Shown piece after piece: positions 10,503 through 19,954 of a stretch of DNA of 64,000 nucleotides (position 1 is the first letter of the stretch; every line of letters begins with the position of its first letter). Made by a program: the position numbers and the translations under genes. Source of the DNA: Naematelia aurantialba (taxonomy: Eukaryota; Basidiomycota; Tremellomycetes; Tremellales; Naemateliaceae). The DNA is taken from the NCBI GenBank assembly GCA_021527695.1, contig JAKFAO010000005.1, positions 1,426,001-1,490,000 of the forward strand. The letters run 5' to 3'. Under the pieces are notes generated by a model that saw nothing but the letters and a program-made list of their open reading frames with translations, was not told the DNA's origin and made no database searches.

Positions 10503-12005
10503 GGTTGGTTCCCAGTCTGGGCAGTCTGGGCCGTCTGGGTCGAGACGATGAAGCATGGCTCTCAACAGCTGGCCGTGGGCAGAGTCGGTGGGCGTAGCGG
10601 ACGGACGGTGTCAGACAGGCGGACGAATGTTGCAGGGAGACGGACGGATGTTGCAGACAGACGGACGGACGGTATAGAGAGTAGAGGCAGAGGGTCGTGT
10701 TGAAAAGAGAGGAAGCACGGAGATAAGGACGCCAGGGAGATGAAGGAGACCCGTAGATGACGAGCTGGTGCGTCGGAGGCTGCTGTCCTTGTGGCGATTT
10801 AATTTCTGTCAGTGGTAATGTCCGAGATGATCTGGCAAGACATGTTGGTATTATAGTATGCATGTTGGTCATCTCTACTGCGAGCCTGGCTTCAGGCGTT
10901 CAAGCGTTCCGAAGCGTAGCAATATAGTTCGGTCCGCGAACTCTGCAGGGCAGGCATAAGACAGAGACGCAGCACGGCGAGGGACACCATGAAGTCGTCA
11001 CCACGCTGGATGAGGGTATCCACCGTCGTCATCCTTCGGACTGCTGAGCTCATCAAGGTGACTTGGAGGCGCGGCAAAGGTAACAGCAAACGCAAAAGGA
11101 AAACAGCAAAGCAGAAGCGAAAGAGAGGCAAAAGCAAACGGCAAGAGGACAGCAAGGGAATACTTGCCAGCCAAAAAGCAAAAAGCAAAAACTTCAGCAC
11201 CCAGGATTCGGAAGTGGTCCCCCACCTTCCTACTGACTAGGCGGTATCATGCTTAGCTTCGCAGATCAGACGGGATGCGGCGGTTTCATGATCCTATGAC
11301 CGAAGATAGGAGAAATAGTGATTTTGGCGCTATAAACTGTAGCAGGGGAGGTGGGCTCAAGAATAGAGGAAGACGCGCGACGGGAGGTACTGTTACCTGC
11401 AGATTGGCTGCTGTAATGCTCGGAGGGCTTGACGGGAGGACAGTGCGGCGACGAGAGGATATCGCGACGAGAGGATATCGCGACGAGAGGACAGCGCGAC
11501 GAGAGGACAGCGCGACGAGAGGACAGCGCGACGAGAGGACAGCGCGACGAGGGGAGGGGATGGGGGGAGGGGAGAATGGAGGAAGGCGCAACGCGAGAAG
11601 AGGATGGAGGCGACAAGGTGAAGGAGGTGACCACAAGCTGGACGCTGGACGTGAGGTCCGTGCGGGTGGTGTACCTCGGCTTGAATTACGCAACTATAAG
11701 GCTTGCATTGGCACACTGCGTACAGTACATACTGGAATATAGGCGTCCAAAGCCCAAGACGCATCGGAGTGGAGTCTCACGCCCAGTCTCAGTCTCACGC
11801 CCAGTCTCACGTTCACGCTCAGCTACGCATCTCATGCTTATTCACGCTCAGTCTCCGTCTCAAACCACCACGAGCGCCTCGAACCGCGTTTCGTGCTCGT
11901 AGGCTCTCGGCACACCCATCTGACCTCGCCGCCCAACGTCCCCCTCCAAACCAGCGTGCCCGTCCTCCCCGGAGGTGCAGGTCGCTACAGCGGCGTTTGC
12001 TATAG
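10503..12005. other. Convergent intergenic region with minisatellites
   Basis: A 1.5 kb stretch between two 3' ends. It contains an imperfect repeat of GGACGGATGTTGCAG at about 10618-10675, a Lys-coding, purine-rich stretch at 11075-11190 that I do not regard as a gene, a 16 bp minisatellite at 11431-11556, and short repeats of AGTCTCACGCCC near 11772-11850. No domain-bearing frame was found. Confidence 0.5.
11431..11556. repeat. Minisatellite, 16 bp unit, about seven copies
   Basis: The unit GCGACGAGAGGACAGC repeats head to tail, with two copies in which GACAGC reads GATATC and a diverged copy at each end. All six frames through it give Arg/Asp/Glu-rich or Ser-rich artefact proteins, so it is treated as non-coding. 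Confidence 0.85.
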
Positions 12006-14924
12006 CTACACCGCACTGTCCATGGACCGGGACCGTCCGGCGTTCGACTTGGGTCCTCGGCCATGGAAGAAGCGGGTGAACGACGACGTGCGCGGGATCG
12101 GCAGGCGCTGCTCTGCAAACGTCACGGACACGCGCTTGGTGATGCTCTTGCCTGCTGGCGACGGTGACGGCTTGCTGTCCTCCATGGGGTGGGAGCCTGG
12201 GGTCGCCGACGCCGACGCCGACGCCGATGCCGAGGCCGTCTTGCCGTCGTGTGCCGGTGCCATCTGTCCCGGGTGTCCTGGCGGTCCTCTGAACGACGGC
12301 TGTCCATACGGTCCAAGGGGGGCCTGTTCAGCGTTCGCGTTCGCGTTCGCTTTCGGTCCGGGGTGTGGCGCCTGTCCGTGATATGACTGGGCAGGCGACT
12401 GCTGTGGCGTGGTAGTCGGTGACTCCGTGTACGCGCCGGCGTGCGAGGGCGGCTGCTGCTGCGGTTGCGGCTGCGGGGCCGGGGCCGGGTGCCGGTACCG
12501 GGGGTCGGCATGGTGCTGGGGGTCCTGGACGCTATAGTGCACAGCGTCGACTGGGACGGTCGCTTGGCGCCGATAGAAGGCACGTCGTGTCGGTGCGGGG
12601 TGTGGGAGGTCCGCACTCGTCGTCCGTCGGTGATCGTGCACGATGGCCCCACGACGCGCTCTGGGCGGCGAGGCGTACACGCGTTCTCGGTCTGGAGACG
12701 GCCGTTCAAGGGTCTCGGCGGGGAGCGTCCCCCACATCACAGACGGGATATCGGAGCGAGTCCTCGTTGGCGGTATATCGGAACGAGTCCTCGTTGGCGG
12801 TCCAGGTCCAGGTGCAGGCATCGTCGCCGCCCTGCCCCCGATGGCGGGAGCGACTGCACTCTCGCCCGAGCTGCGGCCCTCGAGTTCGGGAGACGCGAAC
12901 ATGGGGCTGTGCTGCGAGAGGCGCTGTCGAGGCGAGACAGGCAGCGCCGCCAGGAACTGCGGCGGCGAGATGGGCCGCCCCCGGTCCATGATATTGGTCC
13001 TGGGGCTTGTGTTTGCCTTGGCGTTGAACTGCACCGTCGGGCTCAACTTTGCGCGCGGCGTCGTCGGGCTCATCGGGCTCATCTGGGTCATCGGGCTCGC
13101 ACTTGCCTTGGGGGTCATGCTCGCCTGCGGGCTGTAGTGCGGCATCATCGGGGTCTTGTCGTGCTCGCTGAGCGGGGTGAGCGGGCCGCGAATCGTAGAC
13201 GGCGTCGACGGCGTCCGACCAAAGAACGAGTCCATCCGGCTGAATCGCGGGGTATACGCCGGCGTGTTGAGTGCCGTCGCCTGGAAGTTGCAGTTCGGCA
13301 TCGAGATCCTCGCCGGACCATTGCGCCGGCGCGTAAGCGTCTCGGGCGACTGGTCGGCGGCGAAGAGCCCAGCGGTCGCGGGCGCCGGTGCGTCGATCAC
13401 GATAGACGGCGCGAGGTACACGTAGTCGGTCATGCTGATGACCGACGACTTGCGAGACGCACTGGACGAGCGTCGGTCAGACGCGGACGACCGGCTGGCT
13501 GAAGAGCCTTTGCGGCTCATCAGCACCGACTTGGCCTCGGCGGACAACCGGAACCCGATAGACCCGTCTCGGTCTCGGACAGCCGACATGCGCAGGTTCT
13601 CCAACAGATGCGTCCTGTCGGAGATCGAGTCGCGATGGAACGGGGGCAGTTCGGCAAGAGAGTCACGATGGAACGGGGGCAGTTCGGCCAGAGAGTCCCG
13701 CCTTGAGTCGCATTCCGATAAGGTTGACGGTCGGCGCAGCGACTGACGCAGGGGTGAGACGCCGAGCGGCGCTGCCCGCGCGAGGGGGAACGTCCCTGCC
13801 GCTCTGCGCTCGAGGGCACGTGCCATCTCCTGGCCGGTCTGAGCCGCCGAGAACAGCGGTGTGCTGACTGCGCGAGCGAGGAGCGGCCGCGGTGGGCCCG
13901 CACCCGGTGGCACGCCATTGGTCCGCGGCGGGAACTGGTAGTCGGTCACGAACCGGGAGAAGCCTGGACGTGTCTTTGCCCGTATGATTGCTCGCGGAGC
14001 GGGCGGCGGCGGCGGTGTCGCGACAAATGGCCGTACGACCCTGGCGGGGATGGGCGACGGTGCGGACGAGACGTCGGACGGCGTGGCGACCCCAGGCTCC
14101 ACGGCGACTGACGACAGGGGAAAGTTGCTCAAGACGGCGGGAACCGAGGGGACCAGCTGAGGAGTAGGATAGTAAGGTGCCGTGTGGACCTCGGAATCTG
14201 TCTCTTCCTCCGTCCCAGATGCGGTATCCGGCGACCAGCCGCTGATGGCTGCTCTCGCCACGGCGATATCCTCGTCGCTGGGACACGTGACCTCGACGAC
14301 CTCGTTGAAGGGCCGCCCGAGCAACGTGAGGTTGACAATGCGCTCGACACTTGATCCCAGGACACTGGATACACTAGATCCAGTGGACAGAACGCTGGAG
14401 CGCCGACGGGTCCCCGAGGTCCTGCGCTGAGACGAGAGGAGGTTGAAGCCGAGTCTGGTGGGATCCATGTCGATCCCCCCGTCCGACCCCGACTTGAGCC
14501 GGGTCATGGGGGTTGACGCCCGATGACTGCTCGAGTAGCTTCCACTCGGCGAAATGGATATGATAGATCCCGAAGACTGGACGGCATACCTCGCCTCGTT
14601 CTTTGGTGACGGCGTCCATGCAGTTCCAGAGGGATTCGCAGGCCACTGACCCCATAGAGGAGTATTCAGCACGTGTTCGTCCCCTTGCAGCATTGCGTCG
14701 TGCTCCTCCTGGTCGCGGCTCTCGACATTGTCATACTCGAACGCCTCGTTGTTGAACACGGGGCTGATACTAGAATAGAGCGAGTCGGGTGATTCAGAGG
14801 ACGTCGAGGCGTAGCCTGACGGGCCGGCAAACGAATCGATAATGTACCTTGCGGTACCTGGCGAGAGCACGGGACCCCTTGTTCTTCGGTCAGAGATGCT
14901 CTCGGTGTCAACGTACCTGTACAT
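12006..14924 (-). CDS. Large Ser/Pro-rich protein of unknown function
   Basis: A single uninterrupted exon of 972 codons, start ATG at 14924 (MYRYVDTESISDR). The frame is open for 38 more codons upstream, but without an ATG. I do not recognise a family. The protein is mostly disordered: many Ser, Pro, Arg and Thr, repeated RxxS sites that suit basophilic kinases (RRRSSVLS, SRKGSSAS, RRQATVP, RSRSMDSAV), many SP/TP sites (TPSTPS, SPTTPRAKLSP), Gln/Pro runs near residues 880-920, and Ala-Ser and Asn-Ala dipeptide repeats near the C-terminus. One possibly folded segment lies around SSVERIVNLTLLGRPFNEVV (residues about 190-220), and a second around RDRDGSIGFRLSAEAKSVLM (about 430-450). DSLAELPPFHR is tandemly duplicated. 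The composition suits a scaffold or signalling regulator, but that is inference. Confidence 0.75.
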   Translation of the reverse strand: MYRYVDTESISDRRTRGPVLSPGTARYIIDSFAGPSGYASTSSESPDSLYSSISPVFNNEAFEYDNVESRDQEEHDAMLQGDEHVLNTPLWGQWPANPSGTAWTPSPKNEARYAVQSSGSIISISPSGSYSSSHRASTPMTRLKSGSDGGIDMDPTRLGFNLLSSQRRTSGTRRRSSVLSTGSSVSSVLGSSVERIVNLTLLGRPFNEVVEVTCPSDEDIAVARAAISGWSPDTASGTEEETDSEVHTAPYYPTPQLVPSVPAVLSNFPLSSVAVEPGVATPSDVSSAPSPIPARVVRPFVATPPPPPAPRAIIRAKTRPGFSRFVTDYQFPPRTNGVPPGAGPPRPLLARAVSTPLFSAAQTGQEMARALERRAAGTFPLARAAPLGVSPLRQSLRRPSTLSECDSRRDSLAELPPFHRDSLAELPPFHRDSISDRTHLLENLRMSAVRDRDGSIGFRLSAEAKSVLMSRKGSSASRSSASDRRSSSASRKSSVISMTDYVYLAPSIVIDAPAPATAGLFAADQSPETLTRRRNGPARISMPNCNFQATALNTPAYTPRFSRMDSFFGRTPSTPSTIRGPLTPLSEHDKTPMMPHYSPQASMTPKASASPMTQMSPMSPTTPRAKLSPTVQFNAKANTSPRTNIMDRGRPISPPQFLAALPVSPRQRLSQHSPMFASPELEGRSSGESAVAPAIGGRAATMPAPGPGPPTRTRSDIPPTRTRSDIPSVMWGTLPAETLERPSPDRERVYASPPRARRGAIVHDHRRTTSADLPHPAPTRRAFYRRQATVPVDAVHYSVQDPQHHADPRYRHPAPAPQPQPQQQPPSHAGAYTESPTTTPQQSPAQSYHGQAPHPGPKANANANAEQAPLGPYGQPSFRGPPGHPGQMAPAHDGKTASASASASASATPGSHPMEDSKPSPSPAGKSITKRVSVTFAEQRLPIPRTSSFTRFFHGRGPKSNAGRSRSMDSAV

Positions 14925-17157
14925 GGCGTTTCTCTGTTCTGTCTGTCTAGAGCCTGCCGCGGCGTGCGAATAGCTTCTGGTGCAGTGTGCGGTCGTCGTA
15001 GTGATCTCAAGCACGTCAAGGACGATGATTGAACACAAGTCAAAGGTGTCCTACTCTTGGGAAGATGTGTCTTGCGTGCATAGACGTCCTGCCCGTATAT
15101 TCCATCATCGTCACTGCCTCGAGCCATGTCCGGTCGACGGAAGATGGCTGATCAGGATCAGAGATCTGCCTCCCCTGCTCGCTCGCTGTTCGTTCCTAAC
15201 GGACAGGCACACATAGAGTATATACGTACGCTAAGGCTTTGCCTGAGCGCGATAGAGCTGCATCGACAGCTGGTGACATAATTTGACGTGCAAGCAGGCA
15301 AGGCGAAATGGCGCGTCGGTCACGAAGGGGCTCGTGCGGCCACATAATCTCCGAGTACCTGCTCACCTTCCTCCGGCTCTGCTGCCCCCCCTCGACGATT
15401 CCGCTCCGTCCGCCGGAGAGGAACAGCCTGCTAGGGGAATAAAACGAGCAGCATGACGGAGGAAGATCTACAAGGCACTTGGCGGCACGGTCCAGAACGT
15501 GTCTCTGCGCTCGCCGATCTCTCAATCAAATTTCCTGCCCCCGAGTTTCGAGCACGAGAGTTGTAGTTTGTTCGTTGTACTTTGCCCTGCATCAGGCATG
15601 ATTCGAGTCGCTGCAATGCTCTGCACTGCAGATCGAAACATCTTATCATAGCAGACCGTCACACGCAACAAAGGCACCCTGCAACGGGAAACAAGTTCAC
15701 TTGGCCAAGGGATAAGGATGAGGAGCTGAGAACCGAGAAAGCACGCACGAGCAGGTCTGGACCCAAGCCCTCGCCCTCTGCCGTCGTCCTCGGGAGCCCT
15801 TTGCTCACAGGTGTGCGCTGTTATGCGTTTGCATGCTTGTGGCCTGCATCCAGCACGCGATAGATGGCAGGGGGGAAGGACAAGGACAAACGAGTCTGAC
15901 CAGCCATCTTTTTGTTCCGCGTCCCGAGCCAACTCGCTTCCGCGTACCTGAAGATCCCCAAAAAAGCCCCGGTGAGATGCCGTAACAGTTGGTGGTCTCG
16001 ACGCAAAGCGTATATGCAGACAATGCTCATGCACTTGCTCATCCTGCCCAGAGCAAACCATCGCAAGCAATCAGTCGTCTGGGCGGGCCTTGTACTTCTT
16101 AGTCGATGCTTTTGGAGAGACAAAGCCTTGAGGTTTTGGGCAATGAGCTCCAGGGCCGGATTTGCCTGATTTCGCTCGATGACGTCAAAGGAACTTTATA
16201 CGTCTCGCGCTGAGAATGATACGAGCTCAAGGTTGCATGTGTTGATGTTTAGGCAATTGCGCAGTGGGTGGGGGACTCGTCCGGCTATCTGTTGCCGTTG
16301 GTCATATACTCTGCGGAATTTATGGCCGACGGGCCTGCCGACCTCCGTGATGTAGACTTGACAGCCCGAGCGGGAGGCCGCATTATTAGGAGGAAGCCGT
16401 CGCATTACGCGATTCAGATTGTGTCAGATGCCCGCATTAGTTGGGGAATTGTAATGGGCCACGGGTGGAGTCCGACGGCCACCCAGGACGCGTTCGAAAT
16501 AGTCGATGCGCGTCAACGAGTTTTCTTTCCCCCGCGAGTATTGTTGTTGGGTACAGCTCTGGTCTTCCGGAAGCCGTGTCATCTCGAGTCCGGGATCGGG
16601 CAAGGCTTACCTCATTGTACTTATGCCAACACGGGGCGACACGGGGCCACAGCGCCGTACAGACCCACGGCCATCGTGATCTCCGCATCGCGGCCGAAGA
16701 ACAACGAGCGCGAGCTGATTCATCTCGTAAGAACCACGGGGATGCTACTCACAGCCGATTTACAGCCCGGATTGGATCTAAATGCGCTGTCCGAAATAGT
16801 CGTCAAGGAAAGTCCTGGAGCCCAGTTTTCCCCAAATTATTGCACTTTTCTAACAACACAAGTTACAACTTCTCATAATACACCCGTTGATGTTTTATGA
16901 AGCCGAGTCTTGCTGGGATATATCAACAGCACCCTTACGAGAATGCGTCTCTTCGCAGGCTGGTATACGGGACAAGGGAAGTGCAAGCACCAAGAATCAA
17001 CCAAGCTGCCGACGTTGTGTGCGACACGTCCGTCGTCTCCCTTGTCAGTGTCATCCTTTAGAGTAATGCCCGGACATCCAAAACTACCTGCCTCGGAAGG
17101 CATGACAGAAGGCATGAGAGTGCATGAGACTTGCAACTTTACAGTCAACAGAACGAC
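14925..17157. other. Gene-poor intergenic region, 2.2 kb
   Basis: No convincing gene on either strand. The first part is the upstream region of the Ser/Pro-rich gene; a minus-strand ATG at 15127 begins MARGSDDDGIYGQDVY and could be an upstream exon of that gene, but no clean splice into phase was found. Frames at 15522-16070 (minus) and 16268-16900 (plus) lack ATG starts at their ends and known motifs. A GAG/GTAAGC donor-like site on the minus strand near 16608 is isolated. Confidence 0.4.
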
Positions 17158-17945
17158 ATGTCAATTTCGGACACGTCGACAGACAATGCAACGATTGCGT
17201 CCACTGAGGAAGCTGCGGACCGTACAACCGTACCTACAGAGAGTGAGTGGGGTCTGACTGTCAGCGCTTTCCATGCTAACTCTTCCGGCCAGTCCCCCCG
17301 CATGGCGAGTGCGGCGAGAAGGAGTACATCCTCTGGGATCCTACAACACTCATCATCAAGCTAAGCGCCAGCGCCGAGGTGCTCACCTCGGAACATCCGC
17401 GAGGTGTCCTTGTCCTCGTACCTAACCGAGACGACGTCAGAGTCTACGAGACCAACTTGGAACCCAGGAGAAGGATCACCATCAGCATCAGCAGTGGGGA
17501 TGCCGACGCATCCGGCAGCGACGCGTCCTATGACAGCGACGAGAGATCTCCTGACAGCAGCGTGATCACCATTACTGGCGGCTGTGAGCTCAACATCGAG
17601 CTGCCGGAAGACGGCTACGTGACATACAGCTCCCTCCGCCGAAAGCTGCTCACAGAGCCATGCACGCTGGCATTCGTGCGGACACTCGTCTTTGAGCATC
17701 CGGGGGAGCAAGAACGTATCTATCTACCCCAGAGCCAATTGAGCGCGTACGGAGATGAACCCACCACGTTGAGCGAATTCCTTGACCACCTGAGAGGTCA
17801 GATGGACCGGATGTATGGTGATGGAAGCGACTTCCTCGCTACCATGCACGTAGAGGTCGTCGAGGGGGCTCTGACGATCACCAATTCCCTGTTTCGGCGC
17901 CGTTCGGGCTGGCCCAGAGGAGACCGTTGCGATAGAGAGTACTAG
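17158..17945 (+). CDS. Orphan hypothetical protein, 245 residues
   Basis: Two exons, 17158-17242 and 17293-17945, joined by a 50 nt intron with a GTGAGT donor, a GCTAAC branch site and a CAG acceptor; the sum is 738 nt. Phase continuity across the junction (TEIPPHGECGEKEYILW) supports the model. The N-terminus is Ser/Thr-rich (MSISDTSTDNATIAST). The core contains KEYILWDPTTLIIKLSA and GVLVLVPNRDDVRVYETNLE, an acidic Ser-rich linker (residues about 90-115), then GCELNIELPEDGYVTYSSL and TLAFVRTLVFEHPGEQERIY. No family is recognised, and no signal peptide or membrane segment is apparent. A weakly similar frame lies 0.9 kb downstream. Probably lineage-specific. Confidence 0.6.
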
Positions 17946-18214
17946 ATATGCGACGAGGCAATAGCTATCTCAGCGGGTTAGTCGCATGTATTGTTCTTCT
18001 TCGTTATGTTGGAAGGGGTTGCGGGCAGTAGTTGTCCACAACTGTGGGGTGCGGGCACACTACTAGACAAACAGTGACTCTATAGCAGACTGCGGGTCTC
18101 CAAATCGCCAGGACAACGGGTCCGTGCGTTTGCTGGTCTCAGTCTAATGATATCATCGCTGATCGGGGCGTATAACTTATAGAGACTATGCTAGGGTGCA
18201 CGGTCCCTTCTCTG

Positions 18215-18547
18215 TCAGGGATCGATGAATTGGATGGCGTCGTCCATGGAACGCTGTACCATGGGGGCTTCTGGTTGGCGCCATGTAGTCCGGACACAGC
18301 TCAGGTCGTTAAAGCCGCCCCACTGGGCTCTGGGCTCTAAGACGCGTTCAAGAGCCACACAGTGTTTCTTTCCGTTGTGCTTAGACGGGGTCTTGGAAAT
18401 GACGTCTGCATAGCACCCGGTGCCTTCGCTGCCTCCCTTGTTTTCTCGAACCACATCCTCCCTTTGATGTGTGGCGACGGGGTATTTATTCAGTCGCCGT
18501 GGTGGCAAGCTTTCAACGCAGCCTTGCTTTACTCGAAACATCGACAT
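18215..18547 (-). CDS. Doubtful small ORF, 110 residues
   Basis: An ATG-started open frame on the minus strand ending in SMDDAIQFIDP. Its second half (KHCVALERVLEPRAQWGGFN) has a protein-like composition, while the first half may be intron or leader. No homology is recognised and no clear splice signals were found. It could equally be chance. Confidence 0.25.
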   Translation of the reverse strand: MSMFRVKQGCVESLPPRRLNKYPVATHQREDVVRENKGGSEGTGCYADVISKTPSKHNGKKHCVALERVLEPRAQWGGFNDLSCVRTTWRQPEAPMVQRSMDDAIQFIDP

Positions 18548-18606
18548 TTCTGCTATCCAGATTCAGAGGTATCGCCCAGGTTCTTCGTACGGTGCCAAGA
18601 TGTTAA

Positions 18607-19134
18607 CCCTGGAATGTTCGTGCCACTTGCTCTGTTGAGAACCAGCTGACCCGTGTCGAAGCCGAAGCCGAAGCCGAGGGGCGCCGCGGGCGTCTCCGTT
18701 CGCTCGTCTATCTCGACTCGAGCCCGCCACCTGGGACAGGAGAAAATGACCACGCAGAGTTCGTGACGTACTACCAATCTACCAGACCGACACAGGTGAC
18801 CGTTGTCTCTCATACGGGCAATGAGGAAATGCTCGACACACCTGGCGACGAGGTGACGCTGCTGCACCGCGGCCGCCTCGACGACCCGACCGTCGCGAGG
18901 CGGGAACAGAGCCCGGTTCCTCGGCTCGCCTGGGCTCGCACAGACGTCAAGGTCGTGCTTGACGAGGGCAGGGAGCTGCGCTGGACCTGTGGACTGTACA
19001 GCACAGTCTACCGTCTCCGGAATATCAATGGCGGTTTCTTCGTGAGCAGTGTGTCACGGGCTGTGGTACGGGTTACGGCGGTGGTATACCTGGCGTGGAC
19101 GAACGGTTTCTATATAGAACGGATGTATACTTGA
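18607..19134 (+). pseudogene. Open frame weakly resembling the orphan gene, no start codon
   Basis: A frame open from about 18607 to the TGA ending at 19134 has no in-frame ATG near its start. Upstream it carries a Glu-Ala dipeptide run (VEAEAEAEG), then RSLVYLDSSPPPGTG, EFVTYYQSTRPTQVTVVSH and PRLAWARTDVKVVLDEGREL. The last two blocks loosely parallel DVRVYETNLEPRRRITISI and TLAFVRTLVFEHPGEQERI in the orphan gene at 17158. This may be a missing-first-exon gene, a decayed tandem copy, or chance; the similarity was judged by eye only. Confidence 0.3.
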
Positions 19135-19954
19135 GATGAGATGCGATACATTCGATGAGGATATCGAGACAGAGTTGATCTGCTATATACGAGGGACTAC
19201 GTCACCCTACAGGGACTCATCGAATGGATTACTAAGGGACGGGGCACGTTCGGGGCGATACGGGTTCCCTTAGACGATATATCCTAAAAGGGGAAGTGCG
19301 ATGGATTCCATGACACAGTGATGCATTGGGCTGGGTTCGGCTCTTGGGCTCGGAAACAACGTACAGATGTCAGCCGTGCTGGCGAGACGACGACGGAACC
19401 ACTCTATGGAACACAAGCAGCACCGCGCCCCAGACCTCCGCTCGCCAGGCCGCGATAAGCACGCATGCGGCGGGCAGCCGCCAGCCCGCCGGGGTGCTGC
19501 CGTACTTCCCGGAAACTACCAGGATCCAGCATTCTCAACAGCGACCACCGCATCCCAATACTTTACAGGACGTCTTGGAGTCTGATGGAGATCCGCTTGT
19601 AGAGACGAGCAGCGACTTCGGTGACGATTCCCTGTATGCCCTCATTCTCGAAGACGTTATGTCCCCTTACTGGCATGTGACGGCACCAAGCACCACGAGC
19701 AATCCGTGGACAACTCCCTCACAGGACTCAAGTCATCCTTCTACCGGGAGTTACCAGTCCCCCTGGTGAGCTGATTCAGACATTCAATACGGTAATTGGT
19801 TCCATAAAGGCTCGAATACTTGATCCTGATACACGCCGGCGCTCGATCCAGGTCGGTACACATAGAGCATTGTCTGATGAGTACTTTGCGGTGGCGAATG
19901 ACATATTTTGTATATTCATACTGATACAACATCTATGACACGGCATGCTGAGGG
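19135..19954. other. Intergenic region downstream of CSN2
   Basis: The frame ending at 19769 (containing LYALILEDVMSPYWH) has no usable ATG start and no recognised domain. TATA-like sequences occur at about 19111 and 19277. Nothing else was identified. Confidence 0.4.

Noticed and set aside
11275..11742. Frames of 120-157 codons on both strands around the 16 bp minisatellite
   Set aside because: The repeat length keeps frames open; the peptides are simple repeats (for example TARREDSATRGQRDER).
12441..13502. 353-codon plus-strand frame
   Set aside because: It is antisense to the long Ser/Pro-rich gene, whose frame is three times longer and has a protein-like pattern of phospho-motifs.
14925..15038. 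38-codon upstream extension of the Ser/Pro-rich frame
   Set aside because: The codon at its start is TTG, not ATG; the first ATG is at 14924.
16268..16900. 210-codon plus-strand frame
   Set aside because: It starts at GTG, shows no domain, and no splice or promoter signal supports it.
19326..19769. 147-codon plus-strand frame
   Set aside because: It has no in-frame ATG at its start (the first codon is TTG) and no recognised motif.
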